From a virus, in IMG/VR virus record IMGVR_UViG_3300045003_000043, positions 1 through 54,286 of that record: DNA of 54,286 nucleotides, one strand, 5' to 3'. Position 1 is the stretch's first letter. Every line of letters begins with the position of its first letter. The notes under the pieces are model-generated. The model saw only the letters and a program-made list of their open reading frames with translations, was not told the origin of the DNA and ran no database searches. Below, one piece after another: positions 39,981 through 47,359 of the stretch. Made by a program: the position numbers and the translations under genes.

Positions 39981-40832
39981 CTATCCTTGCAGTACTGGGA
40001 GTTCAAGGACACCGCGAACGATGGCACCTACGTTGGCAATATCCAAATTCGTACCGAGGAAAGTTTGAGTGATGTTTCCTGCCGCCGCCGCCGTTACCGC
40101 TCCGTTATTCCCAGCGTTCAGGGACCCTCCGGCCGCAACACTTGCTCCTGTGGTAATGAGCACCGGTGCGATACCTAGTTCCTGGATTACAACCCAGCAT
40201 CCGGCAGCGATCTGCGAGGCCGTGGGAGAGCTAAGGAAGATACCCCGAGGATTAAGTCCAGTTGCGCCACCGACCGATGATGCATCGACGGAGGAAACCA
40301 GATTTGCGCTCTGGTACATCTTAGCTAGAACTGAACCGCCTGTACCCGCACCAAGAGGCGTAAGGCTGAATGTCGGCGCAGCGGATCCGTAGGCGTACTG
40401 TCCACCATTGAGCACCTGGGCTCCGATGATCGAACCGGTGGATCCGACAACCACCTGTACTACCGCCTGAGAGATGGGGTTGGTTCCGCCAGTGGCCGTC
40501 AGGATGTACGAACCAGGAGTGTAGCCAGTTCCAGGAACGAATCCCACATCTTCGACGGAGTTTCCGATTCCCCATCCGCACGGCTTACCGAAGGCGATGT
40601 TTGCCGCCGTAGCCGCAGGAGACAGCCGCACGAAGCGATAGCGTCCCTGATAGAGCTTGGGACCGAATCGCTGCGACCACTGACCCGCCTCGTTGTCAGA
40701 CAGGTCCACGTAGTCACCCTCGTGGAGAGTTCCGCCAAGCTCAGGCAGACCGGTAATAGGGTCCGTGAGCCCCGTCGAGGAGGTATAGATGGCGAAGGGT
40801 CCGAGATAAAAAGATTGCGCCAGAGTTTGCAT
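39981..40832 (-). CDS. Virion protein, possible capsid decoration (283 aa)
   Basis: Beta-rich, low charge. FVPGTGYTPGSYILTATGG and GAQVLNGGQYAYG are repeats of the same style as in the 196-aa protein. Its start overlaps the capsid stop by one base, implying coupled expression with the major capsid protein. Head stabilisation is a reasonable inference. Confidence 0.6.
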   Translation of the reverse strand: MQTLAQSFYLGPFAIYTSSTGLTDPITGLPELGGTLHEGDYVDLSDNEAGQWSQRFGPKLYQGRYRFVRLSPAATAANIAFGKPCGWGIGNSVEDVGFVPGTGYTPGSYILTATGGTNPISQAVVQVVVGSTGSIIGAQVLNGGQYAYGSAAPTFSLTPLGAGTGGSVLAKMYQSANLVSSVDASSVGGATGLNPRGIFLSSPTASQIAAGCWVVIQELGIAPVLITTGASVAAGGSLNAGNNGAVTAAAAGNITQTFLGTNLDIANVGAIVRGVLELPVLQG

Positions 40833-42103
40833 TACTGTCCTACCCCCTTGAAGCCGTAGATGAGGATGCCGTGAGTGGGCATGTCGAGGTACAGGTTAGT
40901 CGCTAACCGCAGGTAGCGGATGTTCGACGATATGTTATTCGGAATAGGGTTCTCACGGATGTTGAAGTTCCATCCGCTGCCCGGCTTCGGCGGTAGCATA
41001 ACCATCGCCTCAGGGTCGAAGAAATACAACGCTTCGCCCGGATCAATGACCGTGCCAGACGGGATGTTGGATCCTGTCGGTGAGAGGGTTCCAGCAGCCA
41101 CCGGCACTCCGTTGACCGTGAATGTCGGGCTCAGGAACGGAGACAGCTGAGTTGATCCGCCCGATCCGTCATAGTACTTTCCCTGCCCTGCGGTACCGTA
41201 GGCTTGCGGATTCCCTCCGGGAAGGAAGGTCCATGCCATCGACGACGGAGCCAGTGGATCCTCGTGAATCTTGATTCCGTTGAAGTCGATCGATCGCCAA
41301 CCGAAGTCGGTCCCTTCCTTGACATCAAGCTGCATGGTGACAGCCTGAGTGCGGAACGCAGTGGCAATCGCTCCCCATCCGAAAGGACCGGTAAGTCCAA
41401 TCTTGGCCTTGGCTCCGAGGACGCTCAGCTGGGCCACTGCACGCTGGAAGACTGGCCATGTGATGCCCGAAGACGCTCCGGTGTTCGTTCCACAATAATA
41501 CGGAGTGGAGTTGTATACCTGTCCCGAAACTCCGTTGCGGGTAACGGAACCATAGAGCTGGTAGAAGTTACCAAACGGGCTCGGGTCGACTCCATTGTTG
41601 AGGGCCTCATCGAATCCATTCGACGACTTGTGGCGGTCATTGGACACTCCAGCAGCAGAACCACCAGGAGATCCAGTGTTCCACTGACCATGCTGGTATC
41701 CGTCCATCTCGATCATGGATTCGAGACGCTTTGCCAGACAGTAATTGTCGATGGCCTCCTGGGAGACAATCTGGGTGTCTCCGGGAGCGTTGAAGAGGTT
41801 GTACTCAGTCTCTTCAACCTCGATGTCGGCCTCGTAGAAGCGGATGTCAAACTTGGAATCGTTTACCATCTGCTTGCGAGTCGGAGTGATGGTCGCCCCA
41901 GGCTCAGTGGCAGAACCGTGCGCAAAGTCGTAGATGTACGGATTGCGGACTCCAGTTCCCTGGAATACGGCCTCCATTACACCAGCCTCACGCAAGAGAG
42001 ACATGAGCGGATAGTTCGTCCCGAAGCAATCCGCGACGAACCCTTTTCGAATCATCTCTCTCGAAACTGCATCACGAGAGTTATAGAGGGGATCCTGAGG
42101 CAT
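40832..42103 (-). CDS. Major capsid protein (423 aa)
   Basis: 423 residues directly after a scaffold-like gene. An acidic segment RFYEADIEVEETEYNL (about 88-103), long N-arm, E-loop-like regions and Trp/Gly/Pro-rich C-half (DPEAMVMLPPKPGSGWNF) fit an HK97-fold capsid protein. There is no recognisable protease gene. Two upstream small genes and a scaffold complete the head module. Family naming from sequence alone is not possible, position is the main support. Confidence 0.8.
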   Translation of the reverse strand: MPQDPLYNSRDAVSREMIRKGFVADCFGTNYPLMSLLREAGVMEAVFQGTGVRNPYIYDFAHGSATEPGATITPTRKQMVNDSKFDIRFYEADIEVEETEYNLFNAPGDTQIVSQEAIDNYCLAKRLESMIEMDGYQHGQWNTGSPGGSAAGVSNDRHKSSNGFDEALNNGVDPSPFGNFYQLYGSVTRNGVSGQVYNSTPYYCGTNTGASSGITWPVFQRAVAQLSVLGAKAKIGLTGPFGWGAIATAFRTQAVTMQLDVKEGTDFGWRSIDFNGIKIHEDPLAPSSMAWTFLPGGNPQAYGTAGQGKYYDGSGGSTQLSPFLSPTFTVNGVPVAAGTLSPTGSNIPSGTVIDPGEALYFFDPEAMVMLPPKPGSGWNFNIRENPIPNNISSNIRYLRLATNLYLDMPTHGILIYGFKGVGQ

Positions 42104-42121
42104 TGTATTGGCGTCCTTTCG

Positions 42122-42928
42122 TTATGCCGCCGAACTTGCACTTTGCGCAGCTTCTCGCGCTCTTTGCATGGCGTTGGAAATCTTTTCCCTGGTTGACATC
42201 GAACTGAATTCGCGTACGCTCTTCGGATCACGCGGAGCTGGCATGCGCGAAAAATTAGAAGGCATACCGCCATTGAGTTCCGGATGTCCGGCAGTGATGG
42301 GGTGCTCTTCCTTGTACTTGGCGACCGCTTCTTCTGCAATCTTGCGATCATGCTCTGCACGTGCGGTCTCAGCCTGACGCTTCTCTTCGTCAGAAATCTT
42401 GTAGGTATGCTCCATGTAGTCGTTCACCGACATGCGCATGGCGGCGGCCTTGTCTCCGATCATCGTCGGATCTTCCGGGAGTGGCTTACCGAAGACTCGC
42501 TGGTAACGATTGATGGCGTTGAAAGTCTGTCCAATCTGGGAGAATCCTCGCGTCAGAATGTCCTGAAGTTCCTTAGCAGGATCCTTGGCGGCCGGAGCAG
42601 CGGGGGTTGGAATATCCGGAAGTGCTACGTTGATACCGCTCTTCTTGAGCTCATCCATCGCGGCCTTCATTGCAGCGTTGCTTGCCTGAAGCTGCGCTAC
42701 GGTGGCGTCGTTGATTCCGAACTTGGCGATGTTCTCGTCGATCGCGGCCTGAAGTGCTTGGGCCTCAGCAAACTTGCGCTGAGCTTCCTCAGCGGCTCGA
42801 GATCCTTCGCTGGCCTTACGTTCGGCGTCGGCAAAATATCCATCCCACTTCGTCACAACGTCCTTCTTCGCTTCGAGCGTTGCGGCGTCAATTCCTAGTT
42901 CAGCGGCGAGTTCTTTCAAAGTCGGCAT
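42122..42928 (-). CDS. Scaffolding protein (268 aa)
   Basis: Highly charged, Ala/Glu/Lys-rich and helical over its whole length (SEGSRAAEEAQRKFAEAQAL), with an acidic coiled C-half and a terminal AREAAQSASSAA. No Trp beyond the N-terminal region. Position right before the capsid gene is the usual place of a scaffold protein that is removed on maturation. Confidence 0.75.
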   Translation of the reverse strand: MPTLKELAAELGIDAATLEAKKDVVTKWDGYFADAERKASEGSRAAEEAQRKFAEAQALQAAIDENIAKFGINDATVAQLQASNAAMKAAMDELKKSGINVALPDIPTPAAPAAKDPAKELQDILTRGFSQIGQTFNAINRYQRVFGKPLPEDPTMIGDKAAAMRMSVNDYMEHTYKISDEEKRQAETARAEHDRKIAEEAVAKYKEEHPITAGHPELNGGMPSNFSRMPAPRDPKSVREFSSMSTREKISNAMQRAREAAQSASSAA

Positions 42929-42946
42929 GGTATTACCTCATGTGGT

Positions 42947-43186
42947 TCATTGCTGCGGTGGTGCTGGGGGTTGTTGCGGCGCACTAGGAGCCGCTTGTGA
43001 GACCTTCTGTAGAGCCTGAACAAGCGCTGTCGTCGCCTGCTCCATCTCTGCCTGAATAACGGTGTTCTGGGTACCAAGCTGGCGAGCAATCATAGCCATT
43101 CGTCCCAGCACTGTCTGGAGGGGATTTGCCTGCGCAGATGCGGCCGCATCACCTGGTTGCGGTGCGGCCGCCTGCGGATTCGACAT
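42947..43186 (-). CDS. Small Ala/Gln/Pro-rich protein (79 aa)
   Basis: ATG 43186 (MSNPQAAAPQPGD) was chosen; the longer form to 43300 overlaps the basic gene. A short amphipathic helix (TVLGRMAMIARQLGTQN) is flanked by disordered Ala/Pro/Gln-rich ends. It resembles small head-associated proteins between portal and capsid genes in other phages. Confidence 0.55.
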   Translation of the reverse strand: MSNPQAAAPQPGDAAASAQANPLQTVLGRMAMIARQLGTQNTVIQAEMEQATTALVQALQKVSQAAPSAPQQPPAPPQQ

Positions 43187-43217
43187 GGGGAAAGATGCCA
43201 CGCTTCGTTTCCCCTGA

Positions 43218-43337
43218 TTAGCGCTTACGCGAAGCCTTGCGGCCCCCACGCTTGCGACCCTTCTTGTGTCCGCCCTTGTGCGAAGCCGTGTGGCTTGCAC
43301 CCTTCAGGACGAAACCGCCCTTATGACCCTTAGCCAT
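43218..43337 (-). CDS. Very basic Gly/Lys/Arg/His peptide (39 aa)
   Basis: 39 residues behind a perfect AAGGAGGG site, with 18 basic Lys/Arg and 5 His, no acidic residue (MAKGHKGGFVLKGAS... KKGRKRGGRKASRKR). It could condense DNA or sit inside the head. It is preceded by a hairpin (43370). No family recognised. Confidence 0.6.
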   Translation of the reverse strand: MAKGHKGGFVLKGASHTASHKGGHKKGRKRGGRKASRKR

Positions 43338-43369
43338 AATGTGACCCTCCTTAGGTCTGTGAAATGAGA

Positions 43370-43398
43370 AACGCCCCTGGGCGTATCCCAGAGGCGTT
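43370..43398 (-). terminator. Hairpin before the basic peptide gene (attenuator or weak terminator)
   Basis: AACGCC-C-CTGGG-loop-CCCAG-A-GGCGTT, an 11-bp stem with one mismatch, followed on the minus strand by TTTCTCATTTC. The U tract is interrupted, so it may be a processing site or partial terminator at the junction of portal and capsid units. Confidence 0.55.
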
Positions 43399-43479
43399 CC
43401 GAAGTTCCACAAAGGAGGCGGCAACGAATCTCTAAATTCAGAGTGAATATCTAAAGCAACTAAAAGTCAATACGCAATC

Positions 43480-43698
43480 TTATTTTTCTACAATTTCTTT
43501 CGTGCTTTCGAGCGATATCGAGCGCACTCCACCATTAGCGAGGTTGAGTTCGATCTTCCCGGTGACTTTCTCTTTACGCGCAATCGGAAGCAAGGAAGTC
43601 ATGATTTCCGGCACTTCCTCCTGGGTTCGTGGGATGATCGACTCTCGGAAAGTCTCGATATGCTTACGTCCCTTTACGGGTATCTCTTCAGGCAACAC
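43480..43698 (-). CDS. Hypothetical protein of the head module, GTG start (72 aa)
   Basis: GTG 43698 has AGGAGAATACT upstream. Small alpha/beta protein (IELNLANGGVRSISLESTKEIVEK at the end reads as beta hairpin plus helix). Thirteen bases from the portal stop. A regulator or head protein; no family. Confidence 0.6.
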   Translation of the reverse strand: MLPEEIPVKGRKHIETFRESIIPRTQEEVPEIMTSLLPIARKEKVTGKIELNLANGGVRSISLESTKEIVEK

Positions 43699-43711
43699 AG
43701 TATTCTCCTTG

Positions 43712-45754
43712 TCAGCTAGTGGAGTTCACAACCCGAACGTTACCACTACGGCTCCCTTTCATCTCTGCATGGTGCTGCGTCTTTCCGCTGGAGGGTCTAC
43801 CGCCTCCCTTTCCCTGTCCTGGACCTTGGGGTGGATGCGGCTCTATGCCAAGTTCCTTCATCTTCGACTGCACCGCTGCTGATGCTTCTAGCTTCCATAG
43901 TTCCTGATTCAATTGTTCCTGACGCCACTTCAGTTGCTCAATGTCGTAATCGTCGACGCCAAGCTTGGACATGATCGTTGACATAGAGATAGGAACACCC
44001 TTCTGGAGGAAGAACATATAGGTCATGCGTTCCTGCATGTGAGTTATGTTCAGAAGCTGAGCTGGAGTGTTGACTACCCTCAGTTGATCGCAGAACCATC
44101 TCGCCCGTTGCATCTTGAGGTACCGGCTCGGACTATTTTTGTCCTCGCCCGGTAGATGCGAAGGAACCAGAGAGTTTGGATCGTTGTCGAACGTCTCCAG
44201 TCCTACACCTTCCGGTCCCACCATCGACATTAGGTCGTGAACCGAAAAGTATTGAGCGATGTTGTACTTCAACATATGGGCATGCTTGGAGTTCGCCATC
44301 CACATGTTGACGGCAATTCCTTTGGCCATCGGACCAAGGTTCTCGATGAACTTATCGAATGACTGGTCCGATAGGTTGCCTTTCATCTCCCGCAACGAAG
44401 CCAGGTCGGTGAGTCCAAGAGCGGCCTTGATCGAAGAGGATAGGAGTTCGATTCCCTTGAAATCCTTATCGTCAATATCGATCTCAGGGGGCAACAGAGA
44501 TTTTGTCCACTTCGAAGGATCCCCTTTTCCTCCCACTCTAACGCCTTTTGCGTGGAGGAGATCCAGCTTCTCCATCTGGGTTCTTGCAACACCCGTCGAA
44601 ACGTCGTGACCCAAAGGAGGATCCTTGCGGATTGCCAGAACTGAGTTGACATCCGACAAGCGGTCGCGTCTGGCAACCTCCAGCCCGGCCACGCTATCAA
44701 CGGCGGAGTATCCAATGGGTGACCAGGCCCAGTCGTTGACGTCGTATTGCACAGCTGGAATCTCTCCGTGCCAGTCAAATGCCGTGTCGTCGTACATTGG
44801 AATAGGAACACTGGGAGACGTGATAGAAAGGCGCAACTGAGGGTACATACGGCACTCTTCGAGAGTTGCCTTATGGGACTGGGGCAATCCATTCTCAGGG
44901 TTGATCGTTACGATCAAATCACCTTTCGATGGGACCTTGTACCCCCACGTCGTACCGTCGACTCCCATCTGTTGCGTGTATCCAGTTTCGTTGATACGCA
45001 GGTCTCGGATCCAGTGGTACCGGATCATGCAGTACTTGTTGTCCCAGTCCTTCTCCTCTGCGAATCTCCAATAGTCATAGAAGTCCATTCGCCTGGCCAT
45101 GCCGATGGTTCCGTAGGACTTCCAATCGTATCGAGACATTGGTACGAGCCACTGCTGGAACTGGGGGAAACGAGCGTGAGCCTCCGCGATCGGCATTGGA
45201 CGGATGATCGTAAATGCGTAGCACCCCTGAACATCGTTGTTTGCCGGGACCTGCTCGGGTAACCCCTCAAGAGGTCCTAACCAATCGAAATGCATCCGGC
45301 CTCGACCCCAACCGTAATGATCACGGCTGTACTTTGGCCAAATGTACCCCCGGCTCATCATGGCGTATTGCAGAGCCTTGCGCGTGTTCCATACGAAGTT
45401 GGAATCCCAGAAGACGAACCGGAACACGTCATTGTAGAGAGCAACGTTCTTCTTGAACTGAGCGGCGCGAGATCCCATGGTAGCGATCTGGCGAAGGTCC
45501 GTAATCGTTTCAACGAAGGTTCGAATGTCTGGCTGGAGAAGGTTAGACTCAAGGTCTCGATCCTGCCCCAATCCCATCAACAGCCGGATATTCTTTTGAA
45601 TGTTCTTCGTTCCTGGTTGGGCCTGGACAAAGCGCTCACCGTTCTGCGTCAGCTCGTCAAACCAGCCACGGCGATATGTGCCAGCTGCCTCGCGCGGGGG
45701 AGCCTGCCACTCCACGTACTTCTCGTGAGTGACAATTCCAAGGGCGCTAGGCAT
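43712..45754 (-). CDS. Portal protein (680 aa)
   Basis: ATG 45754 (MPSALGIVTHEKYVEW) has AAGGGG upstream; the ORF extends further but without support. A 680-residue helical protein with a long central stem (TRKALQYAMMSRGYIWPKYS, GRMHFDWLGPLEG), a Trp/Tyr-rich wing and a disordered Gly/Pro/Gln C-terminal tail (GPGQGKGGGRPSS). Size and location between terminase-associated genes and the scaffold support a portal of the large podoviral type. It would form the dodecamer where DNA enters the head. Confidence 0.78.
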   Translation of the reverse strand: MPSALGIVTHEKYVEWQAPPREAAGTYRRGWFDELTQNGERFVQAQPGTKNIQKNIRLLMGLGQDRDLESNLLQPDIRTFVETITDLRQIATMGSRAAQFKKNVALYNDVFRFVFWDSNFVWNTRKALQYAMMSRGYIWPKYSRDHYGWGRGRMHFDWLGPLEGLPEQVPANNDVQGCYAFTIIRPMPIAEAHARFPQFQQWLVPMSRYDWKSYGTIGMARRMDFYDYWRFAEEKDWDNKYCMIRYHWIRDLRINETGYTQQMGVDGTTWGYKVPSKGDLIVTINPENGLPQSHKATLEECRMYPQLRLSITSPSVPIPMYDDTAFDWHGEIPAVQYDVNDWAWSPIGYSAVDSVAGLEVARRDRLSDVNSVLAIRKDPPLGHDVSTGVARTQMEKLDLLHAKGVRVGGKGDPSKWTKSLLPPEIDIDDKDFKGIELLSSSIKAALGLTDLASLREMKGNLSDQSFDKFIENLGPMAKGIAVNMWMANSKHAHMLKYNIAQYFSVHDLMSMVGPEGVGLETFDNDPNSLVPSHLPGEDKNSPSRYLKMQRARWFCDQLRVVNTPAQLLNITHMQERMTYMFFLQKGVPISMSTIMSKLGVDDYDIEQLKWRQEQLNQELWKLEASAAVQSKMKELGIEPHPPQGPGQGKGGGRPSSGKTQHHAEMKGSRSGNVRVVNSTS

Positions 45755-46223
45755 GATGCAATTCCCCTTTCTTAATTGCGTAACTTTCCATAGCGATGTC
45801 GGTGGACTTCTTAGATTCCTCGTACTTTTCCGCTGCGATGCAAGCCTCGACCGACATACGAGCATTCAGTGCTCGTTCGTAGAAGTGATCCATAACCTTC
45901 AGCAATGCCATGTTGACATCTCGATTCCATGGATCCAAATTGTTGCTGCGGTCTATGACCGCTTGGCGGAGAGCATTGCGGAACGGACGTTCCGACTCCA
46001 ATTTACGCATCGTGGACTCTTCGGCATCTCGCAGACACTGCTCCCGGTATCTCGCCGCATACTTCTCAATCTCAGAGGCGAAATAGCAGACATGGGTCTT
46101 GTAGCGAACGTCCTTGGGAAGCATTGGACGGGCATTCTCAGGAGCGAACCCAAGAATGCGGTTCGTGTCGATTTCGATGTAAACCTGAGTTCTCTCTCGA
46201 TGGGTGAGTTGTACGTTATGCAC
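45747..46223 (-). CDS. Hypothetical protein before the portal (158 aa)
   Basis: Starts near its ATG 46223 with a beta-type N-part (NVQLTHRERTQVYIEIDTN), then two long charged helices with a coiled C-terminus (VMDHFYERALNARMSVEAC, EKYEESKKSTDIAM). It overlaps the portal start by 8 bases. No family recognised. Confidence 0.62.
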   Translation of the reverse strand: MHNVQLTHRERTQVYIEIDTNRILGFAPENARPMLPKDVRYKTHVCYFASEIEKYAARYREQCLRDAEESTMRKLESERPFRNALRQAVIDRSNNLDPWNRDVNMALLKVMDHFYERALNARMSVEACIAAEKYEESKKSTDIAMESYAIKKGELHHA

Positions 46224-46245
46224 GAAAAAATCGTAGCATTTTATT

Positions 46246-46608
46246 TCACAATTCCATAATAGAAATACCCAGAACGAGATACATCAGACGCTTTTTCAGC
46301 TTGTAGACTTCCGTCCGGTGTCCCTTCTTATCAGCGACTACCGTCTTTCCGCCTTCTTTCCATACGAAGTCCGCCACGTAGGTTACGGAACTTACCCCAT
46401 CCCTTCCCTCGACCAGAACGAATGGTACCTGCTCCCGGAGTTCCGAGATAATACCGGCCCTCTCCAGGGATGCCAGCTTAGCCGCTTCTTCCGCCTCGCT
46501 CTTGCTGTCATATTTCCCCGTTCTGACAGCACCGTACTTGCTCCTTCGCTTGGGCTTACTCCCTTCGACGAAGGATGTCCACGCTTCCCGCTCTCCCCGT
46601 CGCATCAT
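46246..46608 (-). CDS. DUF1064-type PD-(D/E)XK nuclease-like protein (120 aa)
   Basis: KYGAVRTGKYDSKSEAEEAAKL (Glu in SKSEAE), VTYVADFVWKEGG (Asp) and VVADKKGHRT (D-x-K) match the DUF1064 plan of phage single-domain nucleases with the PD-(D/E)XK fold. Met1 (46608) and Met2 (46605) are both usable. Members often sit beside terminase or portal genes, as here, and may trim replicating DNA before packaging. Confidence 0.8.
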   Translation of the reverse strand: MMRRGEREAWTSFVEGSKPKRRSKYGAVRTGKYDSKSEAEEAAKLASLERAGIISELREQVPFVLVEGRDGVSSVTYVADFVWKEGGKTVVADKKGHRTEVYKLKKRLMYLVLGISIMEL

Positions 46609-46609
46609 G

Positions 46610-46753
46610 TCAGTACGAATAGTCCCCGGACTTCTCCTGATACAGCTTCTTCATCTCCAGACGATCACGCTCTGCAACCTCTGGATCAATCTTGTTTTGG
46701 GCGAGTCCTCCCCAAGGATATCTGTTCCAATCTATCTTCTTCGGCTTCTTCAA
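46610..46753 (-). CDS. Small hypothetical protein, TTG start (47 aa)
   Basis: TTG 46753 lies 5-6 bases after GGAGG, and the stop is 1 base from the next start, so it belongs to the operon. 47 residues, highly charged (KKPKKIDWNRYPWGG, EVAERDRLEMKKLYQEK). It is the first gene after the structured leader; repeat copy B ends 11 bases before its start. No known family. Confidence 0.55.
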   Translation of the reverse strand: MKKPKKIDWNRYPWGGLAQNKIDPEVAERDRLEMKKLYQEKSGDYSY

Positions 46754-46764
46754 GTCGGCCTCCA

Positions 46765-46792
46765 GGATACGCAAACCAGTCCGCGCACGGAC
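46765..46792 (-). repeat. 28-bp dispersed repeat, copy B (inverted)
   Basis: Reads on the minus strand as GTCCGTGCGCGGAC then TGGTTTGCGTATCC, one base from copies A and C. It immediately precedes the ribosome site of the 47-aa gene. Confidence 0.9.
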
Positions 46793-46799
46793 CTGTTTT

Positions 46800-47206
46800 T
46801 AAGATACACCTCTCCCGTTTTTCTCCCTTTAGCATCTTTACCCAGATGGTAGATTCTGTGGGAGTGAGCCGTTCATCGTAGTTCCAGCCAGACGCTTTAG
46901 CGGTTTCTTTTTAGATGCATTTTGGGACCGGGTTAGAAAACGGGGGAAACCATTGCCCGGTAACAACTGCGTTTCAGCAGAGAAACCTTTACGATCTGAC
47001 TTCGCTTGCTCCTATTCCATATTAGGAGAGCTGGGTACCAGGCCCCTTTGGGCCTTCGCTCCTTATTGGCAACGCGGCTTGCATTTATCCTGGAACACAC
47101 CCCGTCAGGGGGGAACTCGACTGCTTGTTTTGCTGGATGGAACGGCTCCTGTAATCGCCAGCGTCTCAGGGGAGCGACTCCATGCCTGAGCGATATTTCT
47201 AAAACT
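46800..47206 (-). ncRNA. Structured leader RNA of the late operon (candidate)
   Basis: About 400 bases without a supported gene between the promoter near 47214 and the first small gene at 46753. Hairpins visible on the minus strand: CTCCTA-loop-TAGGAG (47018-47037 area), AGGCCC-AAA-GGGGCCT-like (47039-47054 area), ACCGGG ... CCCGGT (around 46927-46963) and a C/G-rich stem near 47101-47118. The ORF 46933-47220 has unlikely composition. An antitermination leader, a riboregulator or an intron remnant are the options; none is proven. Confidence 0.4.
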
Positions 47207-47213
47207 AATTTCG

Positions 47214-47246
47214 TTGACAATAATTCGACTTATATTATTCTGTCAA
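47214..47246. promoter_or_regulatory. Overlapping face-to-face promoters
   Basis: The rightward promoter is TTGACA (47214-47219), 16 bases, TATTCT (47236-47241). The minus strand has TTGACA at 47246-47241, so both strands carry -35 boxes about 22 bases apart in an imperfect palindrome. A further leftward pair TTGTCA (47220-47215), 16 bases, AAATAT (47198-47193) can start the late leader RNA. Confidence 0.6.
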
Positions 47247-47247
47247 T

Positions 47248-47333
47248 GGGCGGTCCCCTTTAATCATTTACCCGCCTAAAAAAGACTTGAGTGCCTCGTA
47301 TGCTTCGCCGCGTCGAGGCATTCGTCTTTTAGG
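47248..47333 (+). ncRNA. Candidate small RNA (about 85 nt)
   Basis: From the rightward promoter (start near 47248) to the terminator hairpin ending about 47330 there is no ORF with a ribosome site. The transcript would have a GGCGG ... CCGCC stem and the terminator stem. It runs convergent to the terminase gene end, so it might act in cis at the 3' end of terminase mRNA or in trans. Confidence 0.45.
47283..47330. terminator. Bidirectional terminator between terminase and late leader
   Basis: AAAGAC ... TGCCTCG (47292-47298) loop CGAGGCA (47314-47320) ... GTCTTTT. A-rich left side and T-rich right side make it usable on both strands. It ends leftward terminase transcripts and the rightward small RNA, so structural genes need their own promoter. 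Confidence 0.85.
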
Positions 47334-47340
47334 GAAGATA

Positions 47341-47353
47341 TGACAACCTGTCA
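47341..47353. promoter_or_regulatory. Palindromic operator, site 5 (TGACA-N3-TGTCA)
   Basis: TGACAACCTGTCA, identical to site 4, seven bases past the terminase stop and 20 bases from the terminator. Like site 4 it is at the 3' end of a gene beside a terminator, not at a promoter. Confidence 0.78.
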
Positions 47354-47359
47354 TATGGA

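Noticed and set aside
41204-42196. 330-codon ORF opposite the major capsid gene
   Set aside because: Arg/Ser/Val-rich composition typical of an antisense frame; the capsid gene explains the region.
46933-47220. 95-codon ORF in the late leader
   Set aside because: No ribosome site, atypical Arg/Pro/Trp composition, opposed by an equally long plus-strand ORF, and several hairpins; I treat the DNA as leader RNA but conservation could overturn this.
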